DNA from: Streptomyces sindenensis
GTDB lineage: Bacteria > Actinomycetota > Actinomycetes > Streptomycetales > Streptomycetaceae
DNA length: 64,000 bases
NCBI RefSeq assembly: GCF_014649035.1
Contig: NZ_BMSG01000017.1
Location: forward strand, 1-64,000
Direction: 5' to 3'
In this document: in pieces, positions 44,733 to 52,138 of the stretch
How the letters are laid out: each line of letters starts with the position of its first letter
Numbering within the stretch: position 1 is the stretch's first letter
Position numbers and translations under genes: made by a program
Notes under the pieces: generated by a model
Told to the model about the DNA's origin: nothing
Database searches by the model: none
The model's input: only the letters and a program-made list of their open reading frames with translations

Positions 44733-45572
44733 CTACAGCGGCAGCAGGTCAGGGCGCTTGGCCTCGACGTGGTCGCCGGAGGACTCGCCGCGCAGCCGTC
44801 GGCCGATCCAGGGCACCAGGTATTCGCGGGCCCACTGGATGTTGTCGCGCCGCTCGTCGAAGGGGCTGCGCTGGGCCTGCGGCGGCCAGGGCTGGTCGGG
44901 GTCGGCGGGCACGTCGTGGCCGAGGACCTGGGCGGCGCGGAGCGCGACGCGGGTGTGGCCCTCGGGCGACAGGTGCAGCCGGTCGGCGTCCCACGCACGG
45001 CGGTCCTGGACGGAGCGCAGCGACCACAGGTCCAGCACGGGGCACTGGTAGCGGTCGGCGATGGCCCGCAGATGGACGTTGTACGTGGCGATCTTGCCGC
45101 GCATGTGGCGCAGCACCGGAACGCCCCGGGTGTCGAAGCCGGTGGTGACCATGACCGTGCCGACGGCGTTGCTCAGATCGGCGACGGCTCGCTCGAAGCG
45201 CTCGGCGAGATCGTCGGGGTCGGTGCCGGGCCGGATGATGTCGTTGCCGCCCGCGCAGAAGCTGACCAGGTCGGGGGCCAGTTCCTTGGCACGCGGGACC
45301 TGTTCCTCGACGATCTGGTCGAGGAGACGTCCTCGTACGGCGAGATTGGCGTAGCGGAAGTCCCCGTGCGGGGAGTCCTCGTGCGGGGCGCCCTCGGAGC
45401 CGGCCCGGTCGGGGGCCGGCAGCCGGTCGGCGAGGAGGACCGCGAAGCGGTCCGCCCAGCCGACGAAGGTCCCGTCGGGGCCGGGGTCGCCGACGCCCTC
45501 GGTGAAACTGTCGCCGATCGCCGCGTACGACCCGATGGTGTGCTGCTGGTTGTTTCTCGAATCGTCTGCCAC
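44733..45572 (-). CDS. SGNH/GDSL hydrolase
   Basis: This 279-residue enzyme has the SGNH blocks: GDSFTEG (block I, nucleophile Ser22), the Gly region NLAVRGRLLDQI, GGND (block III), and DRLHLSPEGH (block V, Asp and His). It is cytoplasmic by sequence, since no signal peptide is visible, and it belongs to the lysophospholipase/acyl-esterase-like group common in Streptomyces. The C-terminal 50 residues (SPFDERRDNIQWAREYLVPWIGRRL) are a family-specific extension. GTG 45572 is the start. It is not part of the STM operon. Confidence 0.9.
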   Translation of the reverse strand: MADDSRNNQQHTIGSYAAIGDSFTEGVGDPGPDGTFVGWADRFAVLLADRLPAPDRAGSEGAPHEDSPHGDFRYANLAVRGRLLDQIVEEQVPRAKELAPDLVSFCAGGNDIIRPGTDPDDLAERFERAVADLSNAVGTVMVTTGFDTRGVPVLRHMRGKIATYNVHLRAIADRYQCPVLDLWSLRSVQDRRAWDADRLHLSPEGHTRVALRAAQVLGHDVPADPDQPWPPQAQRSPFDERRDNIQWAREYLVPWIGRRLRGESSGDHVEAKRPDLLPL

Positions 45573-45678
45573 AAGGACTTATCCTGCATCGTCCGATGTG
45601 ACCTACGCGACCGTAATACGGGGTTGACGGATGGTGAGATAGACCACCCGGTCAGTTTTCGGTAAAGCCGGAATAAAG

Positions 45679-45712
45679 CGAGGGGCGGTGCGCCGCCGCG
45701 CACCGCCCCTCG
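45679..45712 (-). terminator. intrinsic terminator of the LysM/M23 peptidase gene
   Basis: A perfect 14-bp stem (45679-45692 with 45699-45712) with a six-base CCGCCG loop follows the stop at 45735 on the minus strand, and the minus strand continues CTTTATTCC as a U-rich tract. Confidence 0.85.
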
Positions 45713-45734
45713 GACACTTCTCGTCGCCGCTGGG

Positions 45735-46691
45735 TCAGAGGGAGACGCCGTGCTGGCGCAGGTAGGCGATCGGGTCGACGTCCGAGCCGTAGCCCGGGCC
45801 GGTGCGGACCTCGAAGTGCAGGTGCGGGCCGGTGGAGTTGCCGGTGGAGCCGGAGAGGCCGATCTGCTGGCCGCCGGTGACGGTCTGGCCGACCGAGACG
45901 TTCAGCGCGGACTGGTGGGCGTACTGGGAGTACATGCCGTCCTCGTGCTTGATGACGACCTCGTTGCCGTAGGCGCCGCCGTTGCCGGCCGAGACCACGG
46001 TGCCCGGGCCGATGGCGAGGACGGGGGTGCCGGTGGCGGCCTGGAAGTCCGAGCCGGTGTGGTAGCCGCTGGACCAGCTGGCGCCGGAAGCGCGGTACTG
46101 GGTGGTGACGTTGGCGTTGGCCAGCGGGGCGGACCAGCCGGAGCCGGTGGCCTCGGCGGAGCCGGTCCGCGCGGCTCCGGAGCCCTCGGAGTCGTCGGCG
46201 GAGATGGTGTCGCCCTTCGGGGCTTCTTCCTTCGGCGCGGCCTTCGGGGCCGGTTCGGCCTTCTTCGGGGCGGCCTCGGGGGCGGCGGACTTCTCGGCCG
46301 GGGCGGAGCCCTTGGCGCCGAGGGTCAGCTTCATGCCCGGGTGGATCAGGCTGGGGTTGTCGCCGACGGTGGAGCGGTTGTCCTGGTAGAGCTTCTCCCA
46401 CCCGCCCTTGAGCTGGTGCTCGGCGGCGATCTTCGACAGGTAGTCGCCGGAGACCACGGAGTACGTCTTCGGGGTGGCCTTCGACGCGGCGGGGGCGGCG
46501 GCCGGAGCGGTGTGCGCGGCGGCGACCGAGGCGGCGGCCGGCTTGACGGCCGGGGCGGCCTGGCCGGCGGCGTTCGCGGCGGTGGCGCCGATGAGCGGGA
46601 GGGCGAGTGCGGCGCCGCCGGTCCCTGCGGCAAGGACGCCGCGGGAGATCGGGCCGGACTTCGGACGACGGTGCTTACCCTTTGCGGGCAT
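45735..46691 (-). CDS. secreted LysM / M23 endopeptidase
   Basis: The 318-residue exported protein has a signal peptide (about 1-42, ending TAANAAG), a LysM domain (about 75-124, KTYSVVSGDYLSKIAAEH ... HPGMKLTL) that binds peptidoglycan, an Ala/Pro/Lys-rich linker, and a C-terminal M23 metallopeptidase (about 215-315) with the zinc motifs HTGSD and HLHFEV. It should cleave peptide cross-links in the cell wall. ATG 46691 follows GAGAGGAA. The long leader contains a c-di-AMP riboswitch, so synthesis is tied to this second messenger, as for other Streptomyces wall hydrolases. Confidence 0.94.
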   Translation of the reverse strand: MPAKGKHRRPKSGPISRGVLAAGTGGAALALPLIGATAANAAGQAAPAVKPAAASVAAAHTAPAAAPAASKATPKTYSVVSGDYLSKIAAEHQLKGGWEKLYQDNRSTVGDNPSLIHPGMKLTLGAKGSAPAEKSAAPEAAPKKAEPAPKAAPKEEAPKGDTISADDSEGSGAARTGSAEATGSGWSAPLANANVTTQYRASGASWSSGYHTGSDFQAATGTPVLAIGPGTVVSAGNGGAYGNEVVIKHEDGMYSQYAHQSALNVSVGQTVTGGQQIGLSGSTGNSTGPHLHFEVRTGPGYGSDVDPIAYLRQHGVSL

Positions 46692-46699
46692 GGGGAAGT

Positions 46700-46890
46700 T
46701 CCTCTCCGGCGCCTGCGAGGTGAGCTGTCGGGTTCGGGCTGGAGATGCCCGGTCGCGTCGCGGCGACTTCACCCCTAGCCGGTCCGGATCACTCCGGCTC
46801 GGCGGCTTACCTGGTTCCCCCGCTCCTGCCACACGTGAGTGGGTGGGTGCGAATTCCGGGCGGCGGCAGGATTAGGCGGTCCGTCCGGAT
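46700..46890 (-). ncRNA. c-di-AMP (ydaO/yuaA) riboswitch
   Basis: The minus-strand leader of the M23 gene has the hallmarks of the actinobacterial ydaO/yuaA riboswitch: GAGCGGGGGAACCAGGTAA, then GGGGTGAA, then CGAACCCGACAGCTCACCTC followed by GCAGGCG and GAGAGGA before the ATG. Comparable leaders precede rpfA and other wall hydrolases in Streptomyces, where c-di-AMP binding causes early termination. The exact ends are estimated. Confidence 0.88.
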
Positions 46891-46898
46891 TGACGGTG

Positions 46899-46928
46899 AC
46901 CGTAAACCGGTCAGGACGGGCGGAACAA
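46899..46928 (-). promoter_or_regulatory. possible promoter of the riboswitch and M23 gene
   Basis: On the minus strand TTGTTC (46928 to 46923) and TACGGT (46904 to 46899) are separated by 18 bases. The predicted start near 46892 would give a 200-base leader just containing the riboswitch. Confidence 0.45.
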
Positions 46929-47299
46929 GCCATCGGTTGCCCGACGGAATCATCGATTCGATATCGCTCCGGATTTCCCGTCACACTCCGTGGACAACGG
47001 ATCTTGGATTTCCGTACGGGCAACGGGAATGCCCGGCGGCGCGCCCACCACGGACCGTCACGGATATGATCCCGCTCACCCCCGAAACGCCATCTCCCCC
47101 ATTAGCGGGGCATGTTCTGCGAAATGGGCCAATACGGACATGCCGCGAGCGGCGCCCCTGACGCCGAGTCAGTCCAGCCCTCCCGGCACTCGCTCCCCGG
47201 GGGGCAACCGTGATGATTTTCCGTCGAATCGATGTCGTATCGTCACGGGAGCGCCCTCGCCGGAGAGCCGCGCCGACGCCCGAGAACCGAGGAGTCCCC
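46929..47299. other. intergenic region without a recognised gene
   Basis: The stretch between the M23 promoter and the phosphatase gene has no supported gene. It is somewhat less GC-rich than its surroundings, as expected for a divergent promoter region; a GGAG ribosome site ends it. Confidence 0.5.
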
Positions 47300-48112
47300 G
47301 TGACGCAGCAGGTGCCGCAGATCCCGCCGACAGAGATCGTGCTGACCGGAGTCCGCAACTTCCGTGATGTGGGCGGGCTCCCCACCGCGGACGGGCGGCG
47401 CACCGCCTTCGGCCGGCTCTACCGCAGCGGCCATCTGGCACACGCCACCGCCGAAGACGCGGCCTTCCTCGGCGGTCTCGGACTGCACACGATCTTCGAC
47501 TTCCGCCACTCCGCCGATCACCGGCTCGACGGGTACGACATCGAGCTGGCCGGTGTCCGCAATGTCAGCATTCCGCTCTCGGACCCGGCCGATGGCGCGG
47601 AGTTCTGGCGGCTGGTGGGCAGCGGGAACATCGAGCAGCTGCGCTCGGTCCTCTCCGGGAGCAAGGGCGTCGACCGCATGATCCGGATGTACCGCGCGAC
47701 GATCGAGGACCGCACCGCCGAGCACAGCCGGGTCCTGCACGCCCTGGCCGAGGACAGCGTCCCGGCGCTGATGCACTGCGCGGCCGGCAAGGACCGGGCC
47801 GGCCTCTCGATCGCGGTCGCCCTGCTCGCGGTCGGTGTCGTACCGGAGGCGATCGAGGAGGACTACCTCAAGTCCAACGATCTCCACCGGCGGTACAAGG
47901 TGAAGCGCTCCGACCCGTCCGGCGCCGGCATGTCGCCCGAGGTGCTGGAGCTGCTGGACCCGCTGTTCGGGGCGCGGCCCGCCTATCTCGCGGCGGCCTT
48001 CGCGGCCATCGAGGAGAACTGGGGGACGACGGACCGCTACCTGTCCGAGGGGCTGAGGATCTCCCCCGAGACCCGGGAGCGGCTGCGCGAGCGGCTGCTC
48101 GACGAAGGCTGA
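47300..48112 (+). CDS. tyrosine-protein phosphatase (PTP/lipid phosphatase-like)
   Basis: The 270-residue enzyme is a Y_phosphatase3-type phosphatase with the catalytic loop HCAAGKDRAG (nucleophile Cys160, Arg166) and an N-terminal GVRNFRDVGGLPTADGRR that is family-typical. The Lys in the loop makes phosphoinositide as well as phosphotyrosine substrates possible, as in the MptpB group. There is no signal peptide. GTG 47300 follows GAGGAG. It stands alone and converges on the DUF6126 gene. Confidence 0.92.
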   Translation: MTQQVPQIPPTEIVLTGVRNFRDVGGLPTADGRRTAFGRLYRSGHLAHATAEDAAFLGGLGLHTIFDFRHSADHRLDGYDIELAGVRNVSIPLSDPADGAEFWRLVGSGNIEQLRSVLSGSKGVDRMIRMYRATIEDRTAEHSRVLHALAEDSVPALMHCAAGKDRAGLSIAVALLAVGVVPEAIEEDYLKSNDLHRRYKVKRSDPSGAGMSPEVLELLDPLFGARPAYLAAAFAAIEENWGTTDRYLSEGLRISPETRERLRERLLDEG

Positions 48113-48122
48113 CCTCTCCCCC

Positions 48123-48155
48123 GTGACGGCGGCCCGCCCCGGAACGGGCCGTCAC
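48123..48155. terminator. imperfect hairpin between convergent genes
   Basis: GTGACGG and CCCG (48123-48136) pair with CGGG and CCGTCAC (48145-48155) around an eight-base loop, with a three-base bulge. It overlaps the stop codon of the DUF6126 gene, so its role as a terminator is only probable. Confidence 0.45.
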
Positions 48156-48325
48156 TTGCTCCCGGCCACCACGAAGAGCAGGTAGAGGAAGGCCGCGATG
48201 ATGTGGCCCGCCACCAGATAGGCGAAGAGCCGGATGATGACGCCGCGCGGCATCCGCTTCTCCTGCGGGTCCTCGTTCGCGCGGCGTCCGGGGCCCAGCG
48301 GGTCGTAGTGCTCGGAATCGGACAT
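48152..48325 (-). CDS. DUF6126 family small membrane protein
   Basis: This 57-residue protein has a polar, charged head (MSDSEHYDPLGPGRRANEDP) and one membrane helix (VIIRLFAYLVAGHIIAAFLYLLFVVAG). It fits the DUF6126 family, found directly downstream of XRE/cupin regulators at one end of the Streptomyces hopanoid cluster. Function is unknown; coexpression with the regulator upstream (65-base gap) is likely. Confidence 0.85.
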   Translation of the reverse strand: MSDSEHYDPLGPGRRANEDPQEKRMPRGVIIRLFAYLVAGHIIAAFLYLLFVVAGSK

Positions 48326-48390
48326 GACGGTCCTCTCTGTCGGCCTCGCGGCCGGTGGCGTGAAGGGCGGGGACCGGCGGGAACGGCCGG

Positions 48391-48999
48391 TCAGCGCGAG
48401 TGCAGTCCGCTGCCGAGGCAGAGCTCGGCGGCGGGACTCTGCAGCAGGGAGTGGACGAAAAGCAGTTCCGCGCCGCAGCGGTCGACGGCCGCGATCCGGT
48501 GCGGGGTGAGCGAGTCGAAGTGGGCGCTGTCGCCGGGTTCGAGGTCGTGGACGGTGTCGCCGAGCCCGACCCGCAGCCGGCCCTCCAGGACGTACAGCCA
48601 CTCCTCGCCGGGATGGACCCGGACCAGGTCACCCTGGGCCCCGTACGGGACGCGCACCCGCAGCGCCTGCATCGCGCGGCCGGAGCCGCCCGCCCGCCGG
48701 TACATCCAGCCGTCGGCCTCCGCCCCCTCGAAGCCGCCGCCGCGGATGATCGCGTCCCGTTCGGGCGGCTGCTCGCCGAGCAGCTCGGAGACCGTCGTAC
48801 CGTAGATGCGGGCGAGGCCCAGCAGCATCGGCAGCGAGGGCTGCCTGCGGCCGGTCTCCAGCCGGGAGAGATGGGCCGGGGAGAGCCCGGCTCGCTGGGC
48901 CGCGGCCTCCAGGGTGAGGCCGCGGGCACGGCGCAGATCGCGCAGTCGGGGTGCGACACCGGGGAGCTCGTCCGGCACCCCTTCGTCCGGAGGGTTCAT
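48391..48999 (-). CDS. XRE family regulator with cupin domain
   Basis: The 202-residue protein has an HTH_3 domain (about 15-72, LRDLRRARGLTLEAAAQRAGLSPAHLSRLETG) and a C-terminal cupin domain (about 105-190, EEWLYVLEGRLRVGLGDTVHDLEPGDSAHFDSLTPH) that probably binds a small ligand or metal. It lies at the downstream end of the hopanoid operon in the same orientation. An inverted repeat just upstream of it suggests autoregulation. Whether it also controls the hpn genes is unknown. ATG 48999 is the start. Confidence 0.9.
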   Translation of the reverse strand: MNPPDEGVPDELPGVAPRLRDLRRARGLTLEAAAQRAGLSPAHLSRLETGRRQPSLPMLLGLARIYGTTVSELLGEQPPERDAIIRGGGFEGAEADGWMYRRAGGSGRAMQALRVRVPYGAQGDLVRVHPGEEWLYVLEGRLRVGLGDTVHDLEPGDSAHFDSLTPHRIAAVDRCGAELLFVHSLLQSPAAELCLGSGLHSR

Positions 49000-49022
49000 G
49001 CCTCTATTGGGCCAGGAGCTTT

Positions 49023-49051
49023 CCTCTGGGGCAAATAACTTGCCTCAGAGG
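49023..49051. promoter_or_regulatory. inverted repeat, likely XRE operator
   Basis: CCTCTGGGGCAA (49023-49034) and TTGCCTCAGAGG (49040-49051) form a 12-bp inverted repeat with one mismatch and a five-base ATAAC spacer. It lies 24 bases upstream of the XRE/cupin start, between it and hpnO, the expected place for an autoregulatory operator. Confidence 0.65.
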
Positions 49052-49065
49052 TAAACGCCGCCGGT

Positions 49066-50463
49066 TCAGCGGTTGGCCACGGCCTGCTTGACCAGCGTCC
49101 GGCCGAAGTCCCACATCAGTCCGCCGCCGCTGTGCGCTTCCTCCATGACGGAGGTGAACGCCGCCACGAAACGGTCCACCTCCGCGTCCCCGATGACCAG
49201 CGGCGGGATCAGTTTGATCACTTCCAGGTGGTCGCCGGAGACCTGGGTGAGGATCCGGTGCTTCTGGAGCAGCGGCACCACGACCATCTGGGCGAAGAGC
49301 CCCTTGCGGGCCGCCTGGAGCATGGTCCATCGGCTGCGGAGCTTCAGCGAGGAGGGCCGGCCGAACTCGATGCCGATCATCAGCCCCCGGCCGCGCACCT
49401 CGTGCAGCAGTTCGTAGCGGTCCACCAGGGCGGCCAGCCGCTCGCGCAGCAGATCACCGGTGCGCCGGGCATTCGCGACGGTCTCCTCGTCCTCCATCAC
49501 CGTCAGGACGGCGAGCCCGGCCGCCATCGCCTGGGCGTTGGAACCGAAGCTCGCGGAGTGGACGAGGACCCGGTCCATCGAGGAGTAGACCTTGCGGAAG
49601 ATCCAGTCCTTGCCGAGGGTCGCGCCGACCGGCACATAGCCGCCGGAGAGCGCCTTGGCCACGCACACGAGGTCGGGCTCCACCCCCTCCTCGTGCTGGT
49701 AGGCGTAGAAGTCCCCGGTGCGGCCCAGGCCCGTCTGCACCTCGTCGGCGATCAAAAGCGCCTTGTGCCGGTGCAGCAGCTCCTGGGCCTCGCGCAGATA
49801 GCCGGGCGGCGCGGGGTGCACGCCCTTGCCCTGGATCGGCTCGACGACCAGGGCCGCGACGTCGCCCCGCTTCAGCTCGCGGCGCAGCGCGTCGAGGTCG
49901 CCGAGCGGGACGGCCGTGTCGGGGAGCAGCGGGGCGAAGCCGTCGCGGAAGCCGCTCTCCCCGTTGACGGACAGCGAGCCCGTGGTGAGCCCGTGGAAGG
50001 CGTGGTCGCAGTAGAGGACCCTCGGTTTCCCGGTGGCGTACCGGGCGAATTTCAGCGCCGTCTCGACCGCTTCGGTGCCGCTGTTGCCGAAGAAGACGCG
50101 GTCCAGGTGCGGGCTGTGGGTCAGCAGCTTCTCGGCGAGCAGTCCGGGAAGCGGCTGGCAGTCGAAGCGGGTGAGGTCGGCGAGCTGGGCGTCGAGCACG
50201 TCGTGCAGGGCCTTGGCCACGACCGGGTGGTGCCGGCCGATCCCCATGACGCCGAATCCGGCGAGCATGTCGAGGTAGTCGTTGCCCTCCGCGTCCCAGA
50301 AGTACGCGCCCTCGGCCCGCTCGTAGACCTTGTCGAAGCCGATGGTGTGCAGCATGCGCGGCAGCTGGTGGTTGAGATGGCGCGCATGCAGCTCGTACCG
50401 CTCGGCCCCGCGCTCGGCCAGGAGCCGTCCCAGGTCGAAGCCGCCCGGCCCGCCGTCCGTCAC
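49066..50463 (-). CDS. hpnO: hopanoid aminotransferase, HpnO-type
   Basis: This 465-residue PLP-dependent class III aminotransferase has GNSGTEAVETALKFARYATG, the LIADEVQTGLGRTG aspartate region and the PLP lysine in LVCVAKALSGGYVPVGA. In a hopanoid operon it should aminate the side chain to give aminobacteriohopanetriol, the HpnO step. The GTG at 50463 overlaps the hpnH stop (GTGA). It is the last gene of the operon. Confidence 0.9.
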   Translation of the reverse strand: MTDGGPGGFDLGRLLAERGAERYELHARHLNHQLPRMLHTIGFDKVYERAEGAYFWDAEGNDYLDMLAGFGVMGIGRHHPVVAKALHDVLDAQLADLTRFDCQPLPGLLAEKLLTHSPHLDRVFFGNSGTEAVETALKFARYATGKPRVLYCDHAFHGLTTGSLSVNGESGFRDGFAPLLPDTAVPLGDLDALRRELKRGDVAALVVEPIQGKGVHPAPPGYLREAQELLHRHKALLIADEVQTGLGRTGDFYAYQHEEGVEPDLVCVAKALSGGYVPVGATLGKDWIFRKVYSSMDRVLVHSASFGSNAQAMAAGLAVLTVMEDEETVANARRTGDLLRERLAALVDRYELLHEVRGRGLMIGIEFGRPSSLKLRSRWTMLQAARKGLFAQMVVVPLLQKHRILTQVSGDHLEVIKLIPPLVIGDAEVDRFVAAFTSVMEEAHSGGGLMWDFGRTLVKQAVANR

Positions 50464-51479
50464 CGGTTGCCGCCCACGCTCTCCCGCGCCGCGCGCAGGG
50501 ACTCCTTGAGCGATCCCATGGTGGCGAGCACGGCGGTGGGTTCGTAGCCGCAGTGCGCCATGCAGTTGGCGCAGCGCGGGTCCTTGCCCCGCCCGTACTT
50601 CTCCCAGTCGGTCTCCTCGATGAGCTGACGGTACGTCGGTACGTAGCCGTCGCTCATCAGGTAGCAGGGGCGCTGCCAGCCGAAGAGCGAGTAGTTGGGG
50701 ATGGCCCAGGCGGTGCACGGGAAGTCCGCCTTGCCCTCCAGGAAGTCCAGGAAGAGCGGCGAGTGGTTGAGCCGCCAGCGGGCCCGGTTGCCGCCCGCGA
50801 AGGCCTTCTTGAACAGTTCGCGGGTCTGCTCGACGCCGAGGAAGTGCTCCTGGTCGGGGGCCTTCTCGTAGGCGTAGGCGGGAGAGATCATCATCTCGTC
50901 GACCTTGAGGTCGTCGTTGAGGTAGTTGAGGACCTCGATGATGGTCTGCGGGGTGTCGGTGTTGAAGAAGGTGGAGTTGGTGGTGACGCGGAAGCCGCGC
51001 GCCTTGGCCTCCTTCATCGCGGCGACGGCCTCGTCGAAGACGCCTTCCTTGGCGACCGACTCGTCGTGCCGCTCGCGCAGTCCGTCGATGTGCACGGCGA
51101 AGGCGAAGTAGGGGGACGGGGTGAACTTGTCCAGCTTCTTGCGCATCAGCATGGCGTTGGTGCAGAGGAAGACGTATTTCTTCCGGGCGACGAGCTGGCG
51201 CACGATCTCGTCGATCTGCGGGTGCATCAGCGGCTCGCCGCCGGCGATGGACACCATGGGGGCGCCGGATTCGAGGACCGCGCCCACCGCCTGGGCGACC
51301 GGCATGCGCTGCTTCAGGACACCGGCCGGGTGCTGGATCTTGCCGCATCCCTCGCAGGCGAGGTTGCAGGCGAACAACGGCTCCAGCTCGACGATCAGCG
51401 GGAACTTCTCACGCTTGCGGAGCTTCTGTTCGAAGAGATACGTCGCAACCTTGATGGTCTGGCGGAGCGGCATGGCCAT
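50460..51479 (-). CDS. hpnH: adenosyl-hopene transferase HpnH
   Basis: The 339-residue radical SAM enzyme has a cluster motif CNLACEGC in ELEPLFACNLACEGCGKIQHP and a C-terminal Cys group (CANCMAHCGYEPT). HpnH joins the 5'-deoxyadenosyl radical to diploptene to form adenosylhopane, the first side-chain step of bacteriohopanepolyols. AGGAGGT lies seven bases before ATG 51479. It is followed directly by hpnO; dxs and ispG copies that sit at this point in S. coelicolor are absent. Confidence 0.95.
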   Translation of the reverse strand: MAMPLRQTIKVATYLFEQKLRKREKFPLIVELEPLFACNLACEGCGKIQHPAGVLKQRMPVAQAVGAVLESGAPMVSIAGGEPLMHPQIDEIVRQLVARKKYVFLCTNAMLMRKKLDKFTPSPYFAFAVHIDGLRERHDESVAKEGVFDEAVAAMKEAKARGFRVTTNSTFFNTDTPQTIIEVLNYLNDDLKVDEMMISPAYAYEKAPDQEHFLGVEQTRELFKKAFAGGNRARWRLNHSPLFLDFLEGKADFPCTAWAIPNYSLFGWQRPCYLMSDGYVPTYRQLIEETDWEKYGRGKDPRCANCMAHCGYEPTAVLATMGSLKESLRAARESVGGNR

Positions 51480-51484
51480 CTGGC

Positions 51485-52138
51485 TCACCTCCTGGGGAGC
51501 AGTAAAGATCGGTGCCATTCGTAGAAAGCCGGAAGGGCGGTACGAAGAACGCGGAACGCCGATATTCCACCGCGTACGGTGCCGATCCGGACGAGCTCAT
51601 GCTCTGGAGCGTCTACGACCACCCGGACGGCCGCAACCGGGCGCGGTCCGTGGCACAGGGCGGTACGCAGTGTCGCGGCGGACTCCATGTCCACGGCGAT
51701 GGCCCCGCCCGCCCGCAGCGCGGCCCGTTCGGGCCCCCGTACGACGTGGTCGGAGCCGGTCAGCGGGCCGGTGTGGACCCTGCGGCCGGGCAGAGCGCGG
51801 GTCAGCGCGGCGACCAGGACGCCGGTGCCCATGCAGGGGGTGGTGCCGTCGGCGTCCCGGGTCTCCTCGGCGACGACGAGGTCCCCGGGGTGCATGCCCG
51901 GGGCGAGGCCGGCGCAGAAACCGGAGGCGATGACGGCGGAGTCGGGCAATCCGCCGGGGCCGCCCAGAAGGCGCGCCACGGCCGCCTCCGCCGCCCGGGG
52001 GCCCATCCCGGTGCGCAGCACCCGGACCGGGCCCGGGGCGCCCCTGCCGCTGCGCAGGGCCACCTGCTCGATCCCGAGGGCGCAGGCGACCAGCAGCGGC
52101 GTCACGGGGCTCCCGGGCCCTCGCGGATCGCCCATCAC
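51485..52138 (-). CDS. hpnG: hopanoid phosphorylase/nucleosidase HpnG
   Basis: This 217-residue protein is a PNP/UDP phosphorylase-family protein with VIASGFCAGLAPGMHPGDLVVAEE and AIAVDMESAATL segments, as in HpnG, which removes adenine from adenosylhopane. GTG 52138 overlaps the shc stop; the next codon is ATG, so either can start. It belongs to the hopanoid operon between shc and hpnH. Confidence 0.9.
   Translation of the reverse strand: MMGDPRGPGSPVTPLLVACALGIEQVALRSGRGAPGPVRVLRTGMGPRAAEAAVARLLGGPGGLPDSAVIASGFCAGLAPGMHPGDLVVAEETRDADGTTPCMGTGVLVAALTRALPGRRVHTGPLTGSDHVVRGPERAALRAGGAIAVDMESAATLRTALCHGPRPVAAVRVVVDAPEHELVRIGTVRGGISAFRVLRTALPAFYEWHRSLLLPRR

Noticed and set aside
44733..45572. 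SGNH hydrolase gene considered as part of the STM operon
   Set aside because: It is on the opposite strand with its own promoter region and is a common stand-alone Streptomyces gene.
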